A stretch of DNA of 64,000 nucleotides. It comes from Bradyrhizobium viridifuturi. Lineage in GTDB: Bacteria > Pseudomonadota > Alphaproteobacteria > Rhizobiales > Xanthobacteraceae. Position numbers and translations under genes: made by a program. Position 1 is the stretch's first letter, and each line of letters opens with the position of its first letter. The notes beneath the pieces are model-generated. The model was not told where the DNA came from, searched no databases, and saw only the letters and a list, made by a program, of their open reading frames with translations. Location of the stretch: assembly GCF_001238275.1 (NCBI RefSeq), contig NZ_LGTB01000030.1, forward strand, positions 57,032 through 121,031, in the 5' to 3' direction. This document shows, in pieces, positions 27,802 to 35,423 of the stretch.

Positions 27802-28121
27802 TGCCGTCGGCCCTGATCAACGTGCCGAAGAAGGCCAAGCGCGGCGACGTGATCGAGATCAAGACTTTGATGTCGCACATCATGGAGACCGGCTATCGCC
27901 ACACCGCGTCCGGCGACGTGGTGCCGCGCGACATCATCACGAGCTTCACCTGCCGCTTCAACGGCACGGAAGTGTTCCGCGCCGACCTTTATCCCGCGAT
28001 CGCCGCCAATCCGTTCATCACCTTCTTCACCACGGTGACCGAGAGCGGCAAGTTCGAGTTCGAATGGATCGGCGACAAGGGGTTTTCGGAGACCGCACAG
28101 GCTTCGATCACGGTCGAATGA
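27801..28121 (+). CDS. soxZ: SoxZ, partner of the SoxY carrier
   Basis: This 106-residue beta-sandwich protein begins MPSALINVPKKAKRGDV and contains IKTLMSHIMETGYRH and FTCRFNGTEVFRADLYPAIAANPF, all typical of SoxZ. It has no signal peptide and is expected to be exported as a dimer with Tat-borne SoxY. It is translationally coupled at both ends: its ATG overlaps the soxY stop and its stop overlaps the soxA ATG (28118-28121). Confidence 0.92.
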   Translation: MPSALINVPKKAKRGDVIEIKTLMSHIMETGYRHTASGDVVPRDIITSFTCRFNGTEVFRADLYPAIAANPFITFFTTVTESGKFEFEWIGDKGFSETAQASITVE

Positions 28122-28891
28122 GGATTGCGCTCTGCATCGCGCTGCTGACGGCAATGGCGGGCACAACGCTTGCCACCGAAATTCCGCTGGACCAGCGCCG
28201 CTCCGGCTACAGCTTCATGAGCGCGGACACCCAGGCGATGCAGGACGAGGACACTGCGAATCCCGGCATGCTGTTCGTGCTCGACGGCGAGGCGCTGTGG
28301 AAGCGCAAGGCCGGCGCCGCAAACAAGGCCTGCGCCGATTGCCACGATGATGCGCGGGTCAGCATGAAGGGCGTCGCTGCGCATTATCCGGCATTCGAGA
28401 AGACACTCGGAAAGCCCGTCGATCTCGAAGGGCGGATCAACCTCTGCCGTGCCGATCACCAGCAGGCATCGCCGTTCGCCTATGAAAGCCGCGAGCTGCT
28501 GGCACTATCAGCCTATGTCGCGCAGCAATCGCGCGGCGTGCCGATCGCGGCCGGTGACGATCCGGAGATCGCGCCGTTCGTCGAAAAGGGCCACGCCCTG
28601 TTCATCCAGCGACAAGGCCAGCTCAACCTGGCCTGCGCCAACTGCCACGACGATAATTGGGACAAGAAGCTCGCGGGCAGCGCCATCACGCAAGCGCAAC
28701 CGACCGGCTATCCGCTCTACCGGCTGGAATGGCAGTCGCTCGGATCGTTGCAGCGCCGGCTGCGCGCCTGCATCACCGGCATCCGGGCGCAGGCCTACGA
28801 CTACGGCTCGCCGGAGCTGGTCGAGCTCGAGCTCTATCTGATGACGCGGGCGCGCGGCATGCCGGTGGAGACGCCGGCGGTCAGGCCATAG
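28118..28891 (+). CDS. soxA: SoxA-like dihaem cytochrome c
   Basis: The 257-residue protein starts at ATG 28118 overlapping soxZ, with a short signal peptide (ALCIALLTAMAGTTLA). Two haem sites are visible: C72-x-x-C75-H76 (ACADCH) and C173-x-x-C176-H177 (ACANCH). C110 (INLCRAD) and C218 (RLRACITGIRA) match the distal cysteine ligands of dihaem SoxA, the latter being the active-site cysteine that becomes modified. It therefore looks catalytically complete. SoxAX would join a substrate to the SoxYZ arm. No soxB follows; the operon ends here at a convergent gene. Confidence 0.9.
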   Translation: MRIALCIALLTAMAGTTLATEIPLDQRRSGYSFMSADTQAMQDEDTANPGMLFVLDGEALWKRKAGAANKACADCHDDARVSMKGVAAHYPAFEKTLGKPVDLEGRINLCRADHQQASPFAYESRELLALSAYVAQQSRGVPIAAGDDPEIAPFVEKGHALFIQRQGQLNLACANCHDDNWDKKLAGSAITQAQPTGYPLYRLEWQSLGSLQRRLRACITGIRAQAYDYGSPELVELELYLMTRARGMPVETPAVRP

Positions 28892-28917
28892 GACATCAGC
28901 TCATCGCAAGCGACGCG

Positions 28918-28960
28918 AAGCAATCCATTGCTCCCGGCTGTACCGGAAGATGGATTGCTT
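28918..28960. repeat. Inverted repeat in the soxA / ferredoxin reductase convergent gap
   Basis: AAGCAATCCAT (28918-28928) and ATGGATTGCTT (28950-28960) form a perfect 11-base stem with a 21-base loop that itself contains CCGG pairs. It is the main feature of the 147-base gap between two converging genes and may act as a shared terminator, although no U-run follows. The sequence resembles a spacer repeat common in Bradyrhizobium (recalled). Confidence 0.6.
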
Positions 28961-29038
28961 CCTCGCTTCGGCGCAAGATTGCTGCGCAATCCTACGCGAA
29001 CTCTTCGCAAACGCGGGGGCTGGCAGCCGCCGCGATGA

Positions 29039-29812
29039 TCAACGCTCGGCGAACGCCTTCTCGACCACGAACTGGGCCGGCTCGCCGTGATTGCCCTCGA
29101 CGAAGCCGCGGCCATTCAGCAGCGTGCGGGTGTCGGCGACCAGCGCCGGCGAGCCGCAGATCATGACGCGGTCATGCGCGGCATCGAGTGCCGGCAGGCC
29201 GATATCGGCGAACAGCTTGCCCGACGTGATCAGGTCGGTGATGCGGCCGCGGTTGCGGAACGGATCGCGCGTCACGGTCGGGTAATAGATCAGCTGGTCG
29301 CGCACCAATTCGCCGATCAGTTCGTCCTGCGGCAGCGTCTCGGTGATCATCTCGCCATAGGCGAGCTCCTTGACGCGGCGGCAGCCGTGCAGCAGCACGA
29401 CCTTCTCGAACCGGTCATAGGTCTCGGGGTCCTTGATCACGCTCAGGAACGGCGCGAGGCCGGTGCCGGTGCCGATCAGATAGAGGTTGCGGCCGTCCTC
29501 GAGGTTGTCGATGACCAGCGTGCCGGTGGCCTTGCGGCTGACGATGATCTCGTCGCCTTCCTTGAGGTGCTGGAGACGCGAGGTCAGCGGGCCGTCCGGA
29601 ACCTTGATCGAGAAGAATTCCAGCGTGTCCTCGTAGTTCGCGCTGGCGACGCTGTAGGCGCGCAGCAGCGGCTTCTCGCCGACCTTGAGCCCGATCATGG
29701 TGAACTCGCCGTTGCGGAAGCGGAACGACGGATTGCGCGTGGTCTTGAAGGAGAACAGCGTGTCGGTCCAGTGATGAACGCTGAGGACGCTTTCCTGGTT
29801 GAAATTGCTCAT
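29039..29812 (-). CDS. fpr: Ferredoxin--NADP+ reductase (FprA type)
   Basis: The 257-residue flavoprotein starts at ATG 29812 (MSNFNQESVLSVHHWTD). The FAD-binding RAYSVAS lies near residue 52 and the NADP-binding LIGTGTGLAPFLS near 115. The C-terminus FVVEKAFAER matches bacterial FprA enzymes, which exchange electrons between NADPH and ferredoxin or flavodoxin. It is divergent from enamidase with a GTATAC double palindrome in the shared promoter region. That position suggests it supplies low-potential electrons to 6-hydroxynicotinate reductase, which uses ferredoxin in Eubacterium barkeri; this is inference. General stress-related Fpr roles are the alternative. Confidence 0.9.
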   Translation of the reverse strand: MSNFNQESVLSVHHWTDTLFSFKTTRNPSFRFRNGEFTMIGLKVGEKPLLRAYSVASANYEDTLEFFSIKVPDGPLTSRLQHLKEGDEIIVSRKATGTLVIDNLEDGRNLYLIGTGTGLAPFLSVIKDPETYDRFEKVVLLHGCRRVKELAYGEMITETLPQDELIGELVRDQLIYYPTVTRDPFRNRGRITDLITSGKLFADIGLPALDAAHDRVMICGSPALVADTRTLLNGRGFVEGNHGEPAQFVVEKAFAER

Positions 29813-29877
29813 CGCACCAACCCCTGATTTGTGCTGCGGCGGAGGAGGACTTGGACCCCCGTTGACCGGCCGGATCG

Positions 29878-29903
29878 TTTGTATACGATCATTCGTATAC
29901 AAA
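29878..29903. promoter_or_regulatory. Double GTATAC palindrome, candidate operator of the nicotinate regulon
   Basis: TTTGTATACGA (29878-29888) and TCGTATACAAA (29893-29903) are perfect reverse complements separated by TCAT. Each arm contains a GTATAC core and the cores are 14 bases apart. The element lies between the divergent ferredoxin reductase and enamidase genes. Close relatives occur at 39673-39684 and 39804-39821, in front of the other nicotinate genes, and I found no other intergenic copy. A MarR-family dimer encoded at 31337-31795 is the nearest candidate binder. Confidence 0.65.
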
Positions 29904-29985
29904 CGAATAATCCGGCTTGATCGAAAAGTCAAGCCGGGCTCAAATTCCCGGGCAATTTCGGAACGAAAACAGAAGGAAAACACCC

Positions 29986-31182
29986 ATGGCTCACGACGCG
30001 CCCCAGGCCACCGGCCCCAGCAAGCTGGTGATCCGCAATATCGGGCTATTGCTGTCGGGAGCTTTGGAGAGGCCGATCCTGGATGCCGATACCATCGTCG
30101 CCGAGAACGGCAAGATATCAGCGATCGGCCGCTTCAAGGATGTCGACACCGAAGGCGCCACCACGATCGTCGATGCCATGGGAACGACGGTCGCACCCGG
30201 CCTGATCGACAGCCACGTCCACCCCGTCGCCGGCGACTGGACGCCGCGACAGAACCAGATCAACTGGATCGACAGCTATCTGCATGGCGGCGTCACCACC
30301 ATGATCTCCGCCGGCGAGGTGCACATGCCGGGCCGGCCGCGCGACGTGGTCGGCGTGAAGGCGATGGCGATCTTCGCGCAGCGCGCGTTCTGGACGCTGC
30401 GGCCCGGCGGCGTGAAGGTGCATGCCGGCGCGCCCGTGATCGAATGCGAGATGGTGGAGGACGATTTCAAGGAAATGGCCGCCGCCGGCGTCAAGCTGCT
30501 CGGCGAGGTCGGGCTCGGTGGCGTGAAGGACGGGCCGACGGCGCGCAAGATGGTCGGCTGGGCCCGCAAATACGGCATTCAAAGCACGATCCACACCGGC
30601 GGACCGTCGATCCCGGGCTCGGGCCTGATCGACAAGGACGTGGTGCTGGAGGCCGACACCGACGTGGTCGGCCATATCAATGGCGGCCACACCGCGCTGC
30701 CCGACGACCAGATCCGCTGCATCTGCGAGGGCTGCAAGCGCGGGCTGGAGCTGGTGCACAATGGCAATGAGCGCTCGGCGCTGTTCACGCTGCGAACCGC
30801 ACGCGAGATGGGCGATCTGCACCGCGTCATCCTCGGCACCGACGCGCCTGCCGGCTCGGGCGTGCAACCGCTCGGCATCCTGCGCATGGTCTCGCTATTG
30901 TCCTCGCTCGGCGAGCTGCCGGCCGAGCTGGCGTTCTGCCTTGCGACCGGCAACACCGCGCGGATGCGCGAGCTCGATTGCGGCCTGATCGAAGTCGGCC
31001 GCTCCGCCGATTTCGTGCTGATGGACAAGGCGCAGCATTCACCGGGCAAGAATATCCTGGAAAGCGTTCAGCTCGGCGATCTCCCGGGCATCGGCATGAC
31101 CATCATCGACGGCATCGTCCGCACCCAGCGCAGCCGCAACACCCCGCCCGCGGGCAAGGTGCCGGAGATCGTCGCGAAGTAG
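29986..31182 (+). CDS. ena: Enamidase (1,4,5,6-tetrahydro-6-oxonicotinate hydrolase), amidohydrolase family
   Basis: The 398-residue enzyme starts at ATG 29986 after AGAAGGA. The metal centre is complete: H77 and H79 (SHVHP), E174 (GEVGLGG), H203 (IHTGG), H230 (GHINGG) and D286 (GTDAPAGSG). As I recall the Eubacterium barkeri enamidase, it shares distinctive phrases including LHGGVTTMISAG, HTGG-SIPGS, and the ending SRNTPPA, and the metal ligands sit at a constant offset. Enamidase opens the reduced ring to 2-formylglutarate and ammonia with a binuclear Fe-Zn site. The neighbouring reductase and nicotinate dehydrogenase support this call strongly. Confidence 0.88.
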   Translation: MAHDAPQATGPSKLVIRNIGLLLSGALERPILDADTIVAENGKISAIGRFKDVDTEGATTIVDAMGTTVAPGLIDSHVHPVAGDWTPRQNQINWIDSYLHGGVTTMISAGEVHMPGRPRDVVGVKAMAIFAQRAFWTLRPGGVKVHAGAPVIECEMVEDDFKEMAAAGVKLLGEVGLGGVKDGPTARKMVGWARKYGIQSTIHTGGPSIPGSGLIDKDVVLEADTDVVGHINGGHTALPDDQIRCICEGCKRGLELVHNGNERSALFTLRTAREMGDLHRVILGTDAPAGSGVQPLGILRMVSLLSSLGELPAELAFCLATGNTARMRELDCGLIEVGRSADFVLMDKAQHSPGKNILESVQLGDLPGIGMTIIDGIVRTQRSRNTPPAGKVPEIVAK

Positions 31183-31197
31183 GCGGGCGATAGATGC

Positions 31198-31323
31198 CCG
31201 TCATCCTGAGGTGCGAGCTCTTGCGAGCCTCGAAGGATGCACGGCCCGGCTAGGTCTGCGATGAGACAGCCGGGCCGTCGCCCTTCGAGGCTCGCCAAAG
31301 AGGCGAGCACCTCAGGGTGACGG
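31198..31323. repeat. Palindromic intergenic repeat, family A copy 2
   Basis: The outer arms CCGTCATCCTGAGG (31198-31211) and CCTCAGGGTGACGG (31310-31323) pair with one mismatch, and both arms are identical to those of the copy at 9830-9957. An inner pair GCCTCGAAGG / CCTTCGAGGC and an inner GGCCCGGCT / AGCCGGGCC extend the palindrome. It fills the convergent gap between enamidase and the MarR gene, the same kind of position as copy 1. Confidence 0.85.
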
Positions 31324-31336
31324 TACTACCTTTGCG

Positions 31337-31795
31337 TCAGCGCAATTTCCCCAGCAGCGCCATCAGGGTCTCACGCTCCTTGGCGTCGAGCGGCGCCAGC
31401 GTTTCCCTGGAAATGACCAGCGCATTCGGCGCGGCCTTGTCGGCCATCTGCTGGCCGGCGCGCGTCAAGCTCACCAGCAGCCGGCGGCCGTCATTCGGAT
31501 CGGGCGAGGTCTCGGTCAGGCCGCGCGCGGTCAGCCGATCGATCACGCCCTTGATGGTCGCGACATCCATCGAGGTCAGCCGCCCGAGCTGGTTCTGCGA
31601 GCAGGCGCCGACCTCGGACAGCTTCGACAGCGCGGCCCATTGCGTCGGCGTCAGGCTGATGCCGATCTCGCGGGCGAAGATCACGGCGTGGCGCTGCGAC
31701 ACTTGGCGGAGGATGAAACCGATCTGCTCGTCCAGCACGTAGCCCGGCTTCGCGGCCTTCACGCTCCGCTTCGGTGCAGCACTCCTCGCCATCAT
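31337..31795 (-). CDS. MarR-family transcriptional regulator, likely nicotinate regulator
   Basis: The 152-residue protein has the MarR winged helix: PTQWAALSKLSEVG, NQLGRLTSMDVATIKGVIDRLTARGL (recognition region, residues ~60-90) and the wing DPNDGRRLLVSLT. It has a short basic N-terminal tail. Start ATG 31795 is followed by a second ATG one codon on. It lies on the same strand as, and 13 bases after, the last gene of the importer operon, so it may be co-transcribed. MarR dimers bind 16-20 base palindromes and respond to aromatic acids. By position it is the best candidate for controlling the GTATAC sites with a pyridine acid as ligand. Confidence 0.82.
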   Translation of the reverse strand: MMARSAAPKRSVKAAKPGYVLDEQIGFILRQVSQRHAVIFAREIGISLTPTQWAALSKLSEVGACSQNQLGRLTSMDVATIKGVIDRLTARGLTETSPDPNDGRRLLVSLTRAGQQMADKAAPNALVISRETLAPLDAKERETLMALLGKLR

Positions 31796-31808
31796 TCCAC
31801 CCCGCCCT

Positions 31809-32513
31809 TTACAGCGACAGATGCGCGTCACGGATATCCGGACGCGCATCGAGTTCCGCCATGGTGCCGCCAAAACAGATCCGGCCCCGCTCGATGATGT
31901 AGGCGCGATCGGAGATCAGCCGGGCGAAATGCAGATTCTGCTCTGACACGACGATGCTGACGCCCTCTTTCTTCATCGCCAGGATCGCATCGACCATCTG
32001 CTCGACGATCTTCGGCGACAGGCCTTCCGACGGCTCGTCGAGCAGCACCAGCGACGGATTGCCCATCAGCGTGCGCGCGATGGTCAGCATCTGCTGCTCG
32101 CCGCCGCTCATGCGCCCGCCGGGTCGCCCGCGCATCTCGCCGAGATTGGGAAACAGCTTGAACAGTTTCTCGCGGTCCCATTGCGGCGCGCCCGGCCGCT
32201 TCGGCTGCCGGCCGACCTCGAGATTCTCCTCGACCGTGAGATCCGTGAAGATACGGCGCTCCTCCGGCACATAGCCGAGCCCGCCGCGCACGATCGCATG
32301 CGTCGGCAGATCGGAGACGTCCCGGCCCTCGAACATCACGCGGCCGGAACGGTTCTCGACCAGGCCGACGATGGAGCGGAACGTGGTCGACTTGCCGGCG
32401 CCGTTGCGGCCGAGCAATGCCACCACCTCGCCCTCGCCGACCTCGAGCGCGATGTCGAACAGGATATGCGCCGGACCGTAGAAGCTGTTGAGGTCCTTCA
32501 CCGTGAGCTTCAT
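31809..32513 (-). CDS. livF: Liv-type ABC transporter ATPase LivF (nicotinate cluster)
   Basis: This 234-residue ATPase has Walker A GRNGAGKST near residue 36, LGYVPEERRIFTDLTVEENL typical of LivF, the signature MSGGEQQMLTIAR and Walker B LVLLDEPSEGLSP. Its ATG overlaps the livG stop in ATGA (32510-32513). It is the last transporter gene of the minus-strand operon that begins with the reductase at 39606. The substrate is inferred from context to be nicotinate or a related heterocyclic acid. Confidence 0.88.
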   Translation of the reverse strand: MKLTVKDLNSFYGPAHILFDIALEVGEGEVVALLGRNGAGKSTTFRSIVGLVENRSGRVMFEGRDVSDLPTHAIVRGGLGYVPEERRIFTDLTVEENLEVGRQPKRPGAPQWDREKLFKLFPNLGEMRGRPGGRMSGGEQQMLTIARTLMGNPSLVLLDEPSEGLSPKIVEQMVDAILAMKKEGVSIVVSEQNLHFARLISDRAYIIERGRICFGGTMAELDARPDIRDAHLSL

Positions 32514-33301
32514 GCCGATGCCCCCTCGCGGTGCCGCGCGTCGTAGACGAGGCCCTCGCCGAGATAGATCGCCCGCACCTGGGCGTTGCCGCGCACCTCC
32601 TCGGGCGAGCCTTCCGCAATCAACGTGCCGCGGTTCAGCACCAGGATACGATCGGCATGCTCGAACACCACGTCCATATCGTGCTCGGTGAACAGCACGC
32701 CAATCGACTGCTCCCGCGCGATCCGCGCCGTCAGCCGCATCAGCTCGACGCGCTCGCGCGGCGCCATGCCGGCGGTCGGCTCGTCCATCAGCAACAGTTT
32801 GGGTTGGTTCGCCAGCGCGATCGCAAGCTCCAGCCGCTTGACGTCGCCATAGGCAAGCTCGCCGCAGGGCCGTTCCGCATAGGCGCCCATGCCGACCAGA
32901 TCGAGCAGCCGCCCGGCCTCATCGCGAGCATGACGCGCGGTCGAGGTCCATAGATTGAACAGCTGGTCGCCATGCGAGACCAGCGCGACCTGCACGTTCT
33001 CGCGCACCGTCATGGTCGGGAACGTCGCTGCGATCTGGAACGTGCGCCCCACCCCCATGCGCCAGATCACGCGCGGCTTCTTGCCGGTGGTCTCCGCGCC
33101 CAGCACGCGGATGCGGCCGCTATCCGGAACGTTCTGGCCGTTGAGCATGTCGAAGCAGGTGCTCTTGCCCGCCCCGTTCGGCCCGATCAGCGCCAGGATC
33201 TCGCCGGCGCGCAACTCGAACGAGACGCCGCGCACCGCGTGCACGCCGCCATAGGACTTGGTCAACCCCTCGACCGACAGCAATGTTGGAACCATGCTCA
33301 T
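32510..33301 (-). CDS. livG: Liv-type ABC transporter ATPase LivG (nicotinate cluster)
   Basis: This 263-residue ATPase has Walker A GPNGAGKST near residue 41, the LivG-type MGVGRTFQ segment, the signature-region LAYGDVKRLELAIAL and Walker B LLLMDEPTAGMAPRE. The start at 33301 overlaps the permease stop (ATGA at 33298-33301) and removes a 123-codon upstream extension that lies inside the permease gene. It pairs with LivF on the fused permease. Confidence 0.88.
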   Translation of the reverse strand: MSMVPTLLSVEGLTKSYGGVHAVRGVSFELRAGEILALIGPNGAGKSTCFDMLNGQNVPDSGRIRVLGAETTGKKPRVIWRMGVGRTFQIAATFPTMTVRENVQVALVSHGDQLFNLWTSTARHARDEAGRLLDLVGMGAYAERPCGELAYGDVKRLELAIALANQPKLLLMDEPTAGMAPRERVELMRLTARIAREQSIGVLFTEHDMDVVFEHADRILVLNRGTLIAEGSPEEVRGNAQVRAIYLGEGLVYDARHREGASA

Positions 33302-35187
33302 TCGGCGGTCTCGATGCGGGAGGTGAGCAAGGGCGACGCCGCTGACGAGGATTTGCGCCGCCGGTGCATGAGGGCTTCCAGCGTGCCGACGATGCCCTTC
33401 GGGAACGCGACCACGATCAGCACCACGAAGGCACCGAGCACGAGCTTCGACCAGTCGGTCTGGCTGACCAGCCAGATATTGAGCGCCTTGTAGACGATGG
33501 CGCCGACCACCGCGCCCGACACCGTCTCGACGCCGCCGAGCAGCACCATGACCAGCGCGTCGACCGACAGCGAGATGCCCATATTGTCGGGAAAGACGCT
33601 GCCCTTGAGATAGGCGAACAGCGCGCCGGCAAGGCCGGCGACCGTGCCCGCGATCACGAAGGCGGTCCACTGGATCCGCTTGCCGTTGATGCCGATCGCC
33701 TCGCTACGCAGCGGAGAATCCCGCGTGGCGCGCAGCGCAAAACCGAACGGCGAGAACACGATGATGCGCAGGATCACGACCGCGAACGCGGCAATGCCGA
33801 GCGACAGCCAGTAGAAATGCGACGGGCTCGCCGCCCATTTTTCCGGCCAGACCCCGAGAATGCCGTTGTCGCCGCCGGTGACCGACACCCACTGGAACGC
33901 GATCGACCAGACGATCTGGGCAAAAGCCAGGGTCAGCATCGCGAAATAGACGCCGGAGAGCTGCACCGCAAAGAAGCCGAACACGCCGGCGCCCATCAGC
34001 CCGAGCAGCGGGCCGAGCAGCAGGCAGGCGATCATCGGCAGGCCCGCCATCTTGGCGAGCAGCGCCACGCCATAGGCGCCGAGGCCGAAATAGGCGGCGT
34101 GCCCGAACGAGGCGAGCCCGCCGACCGACATCAGGAAGTGCAGGCTGACCGCGAAGATCACGAAGATCGCGATCTCGGAGCCGACGGTGAGCACATAATT
34201 TCCGGCGATGAAGGGCAGCGCGGCGGCGACGACAAGGACGGCGATCGCGGCGAGCCGTTCGTTCGTCGTCAGCGGCCGCCACGGATTGACGGTCAGGCCT
34301 GGCGTACGCCGCGCCGGCGCCTCGGGCTTGCCGAATAGGCCCCACGGCCGGACGATCAGCACCACCGCCATCACCAGGAACACCAGGATGATCGAGATCT
34401 TCGGGAAGATCAGGATGCCGAATGCGTTGAGCTCGGACACCAGCACCGCCGCGACGAAGGCGCCGATGATGCTGCCGAGGCCGCCGATCACGACCACGAC
34501 GAAGACCTCGACGATGACCCGCAAATCCATCGCGTGGTTGACCGCATCGCGCGGAATCTGCAGCGCGCCGCCGAGCGCGGCGAGGAAGACGCCGAGCGCG
34601 AACACGCTGGTGAACAGCCATTTCTGATTGACGCCGAGCGCTGCGACCATGTCGCGGTCCTGCGTCGCCGCGCGTACCAGCACGCCCCAGCGGGTGCGCT
34701 GGAACAACAGCCAGAGCACGCCGAGCACAACCGGCCCGAGCACGATCAGGAACAGGTCGTAGCTTGGAATATTCTGGCCGAAGAAATCGATCGCGCCCTT
34801 GAAGCCCGGTGCGCGGCGACCGACCAGGTCGTCAGGCCCCCAGATCAGCACCACGAGGTCCTCGACCATCAGCGTGAGGCCGAAGGTGGCAAGCAATTGG
34901 AACAGCTCGGGCGAATGGTAGATCCGGCGCAGCAGCACCATCTCGACCAGCACGCCGATCGCGGCGACGACGAGGGCCGCGATGACGATGCCGCCCCAGA
35001 AGCCGAACGCGCCTTCGAGGCGCTCGGTCAGGGTGAAGGCGACATAGGCGCCGAGCATGTAGAACGCACCATGCGCGAAGTTCACGATCCGCGTCACGCC
35101 GAAGATGATCGACAGACCCGAAGCGACCAGGAACAGCGACGCCGCGCTGGCAAGACCGGTCAGGAACTGGACGACATAGAAAGCCAT
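33298..35187 (-). CDS. Fused LivH-LivM permease of a Liv-type ABC transporter
   Basis: The protein is ~629 residues from ATG 35187 (MAFYVVQF), about the sum of a LivH and a LivM. The first half opens with GLASAASLFLVASGLSIIFGV and TRIVNFAHGAFYMLG, the LivH hallmark. A linker near residues 290-320 (PEAPARRTPGLTVNP) leads to a LivM half with VGGLASFGHAAYFGLGAYG and a coupling loop RSEAIGINGKRIQW. Both halves have a complete set of membrane segments, so one chain replaces the usual heterodimer. It sits between the receptor gene and livG. A hairpin-rich spacer separates it from the receptor. Confidence 0.87.
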   Translation of the reverse strand: MAFYVVQFLTGLASAASLFLVASGLSIIFGVTRIVNFAHGAFYMLGAYVAFTLTERLEGAFGFWGGIVIAALVVAAIGVLVEMVLLRRIYHSPELFQLLATFGLTLMVEDLVVLIWGPDDLVGRRAPGFKGAIDFFGQNIPSYDLFLIVLGPVVLGVLWLLFQRTRWGVLVRAATQDRDMVAALGVNQKWLFTSVFALGVFLAALGGALQIPRDAVNHAMDLRVIVEVFVVVVIGGLGSIIGAFVAAVLVSELNAFGILIFPKISIILVFLVMAVVLIVRPWGLFGKPEAPARRTPGLTVNPWRPLTTNERLAAIAVLVVAAALPFIAGNYVLTVGSEIAIFVIFAVSLHFLMSVGGLASFGHAAYFGLGAYGVALLAKMAGLPMIACLLLGPLLGLMGAGVFGFFAVQLSGVYFAMLTLAFAQIVWSIAFQWVSVTGGDNGILGVWPEKWAASPSHFYWLSLGIAAFAVVILRIIVFSPFGFALRATRDSPLRSEAIGINGKRIQWTAFVIAGTVAGLAGALFAYLKGSVFPDNMGISLSVDALVMVLLGGVETVSGAVVGAIVYKALNIWLVSQTDWSKLVLGAFVVLIVVAFPKGIVGTLEALMHRRRKSSSAASPLLTSRIETAE

Positions 35188-35423
35188 GGACGGTCCGCGT
35201 TGGAGTTTACAAGCGTCACTTTCCTTCACCTCGCCCCGCCCGCGGGGAGAGGTCGAAACTCAAGCGCGAGCTTGAGTTTCGGGTGAGGAGAGAACTCTCC
35301 GCGCACTCGCTCGCGGAGACAGCCCCTCACCGGAGCCGATGCTTCGCATCGGCGTTGTTTCTAGACGGCGGCCAAGGCCGCCTACGCCCTCTCCCCGCAA
35401 GAGCGGGGCGAGGGAGAAGAAAA
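35188..35423. repeat. Hairpin-rich spacer inside the importer operon (repeat family B)
   Basis: This 236-base gap lies between the receptor and permease genes of one operon. It contains several stem-loops: AACTCAAGC/GCTTGAGTT near 35258, GCCGATGC/GCATCGGC near 35335, and a CCCTCTCCCCGC/GCGGGGCGAGGG pair near 35389. The phrases CCCTCACCGG and CTCTCCCCGCAAG match repeat copies near 47383, 51780 and 52724. No gene is visible. Such structures after a receptor gene can stabilise its mRNA and lower expression of the membrane genes. Confidence 0.7.
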
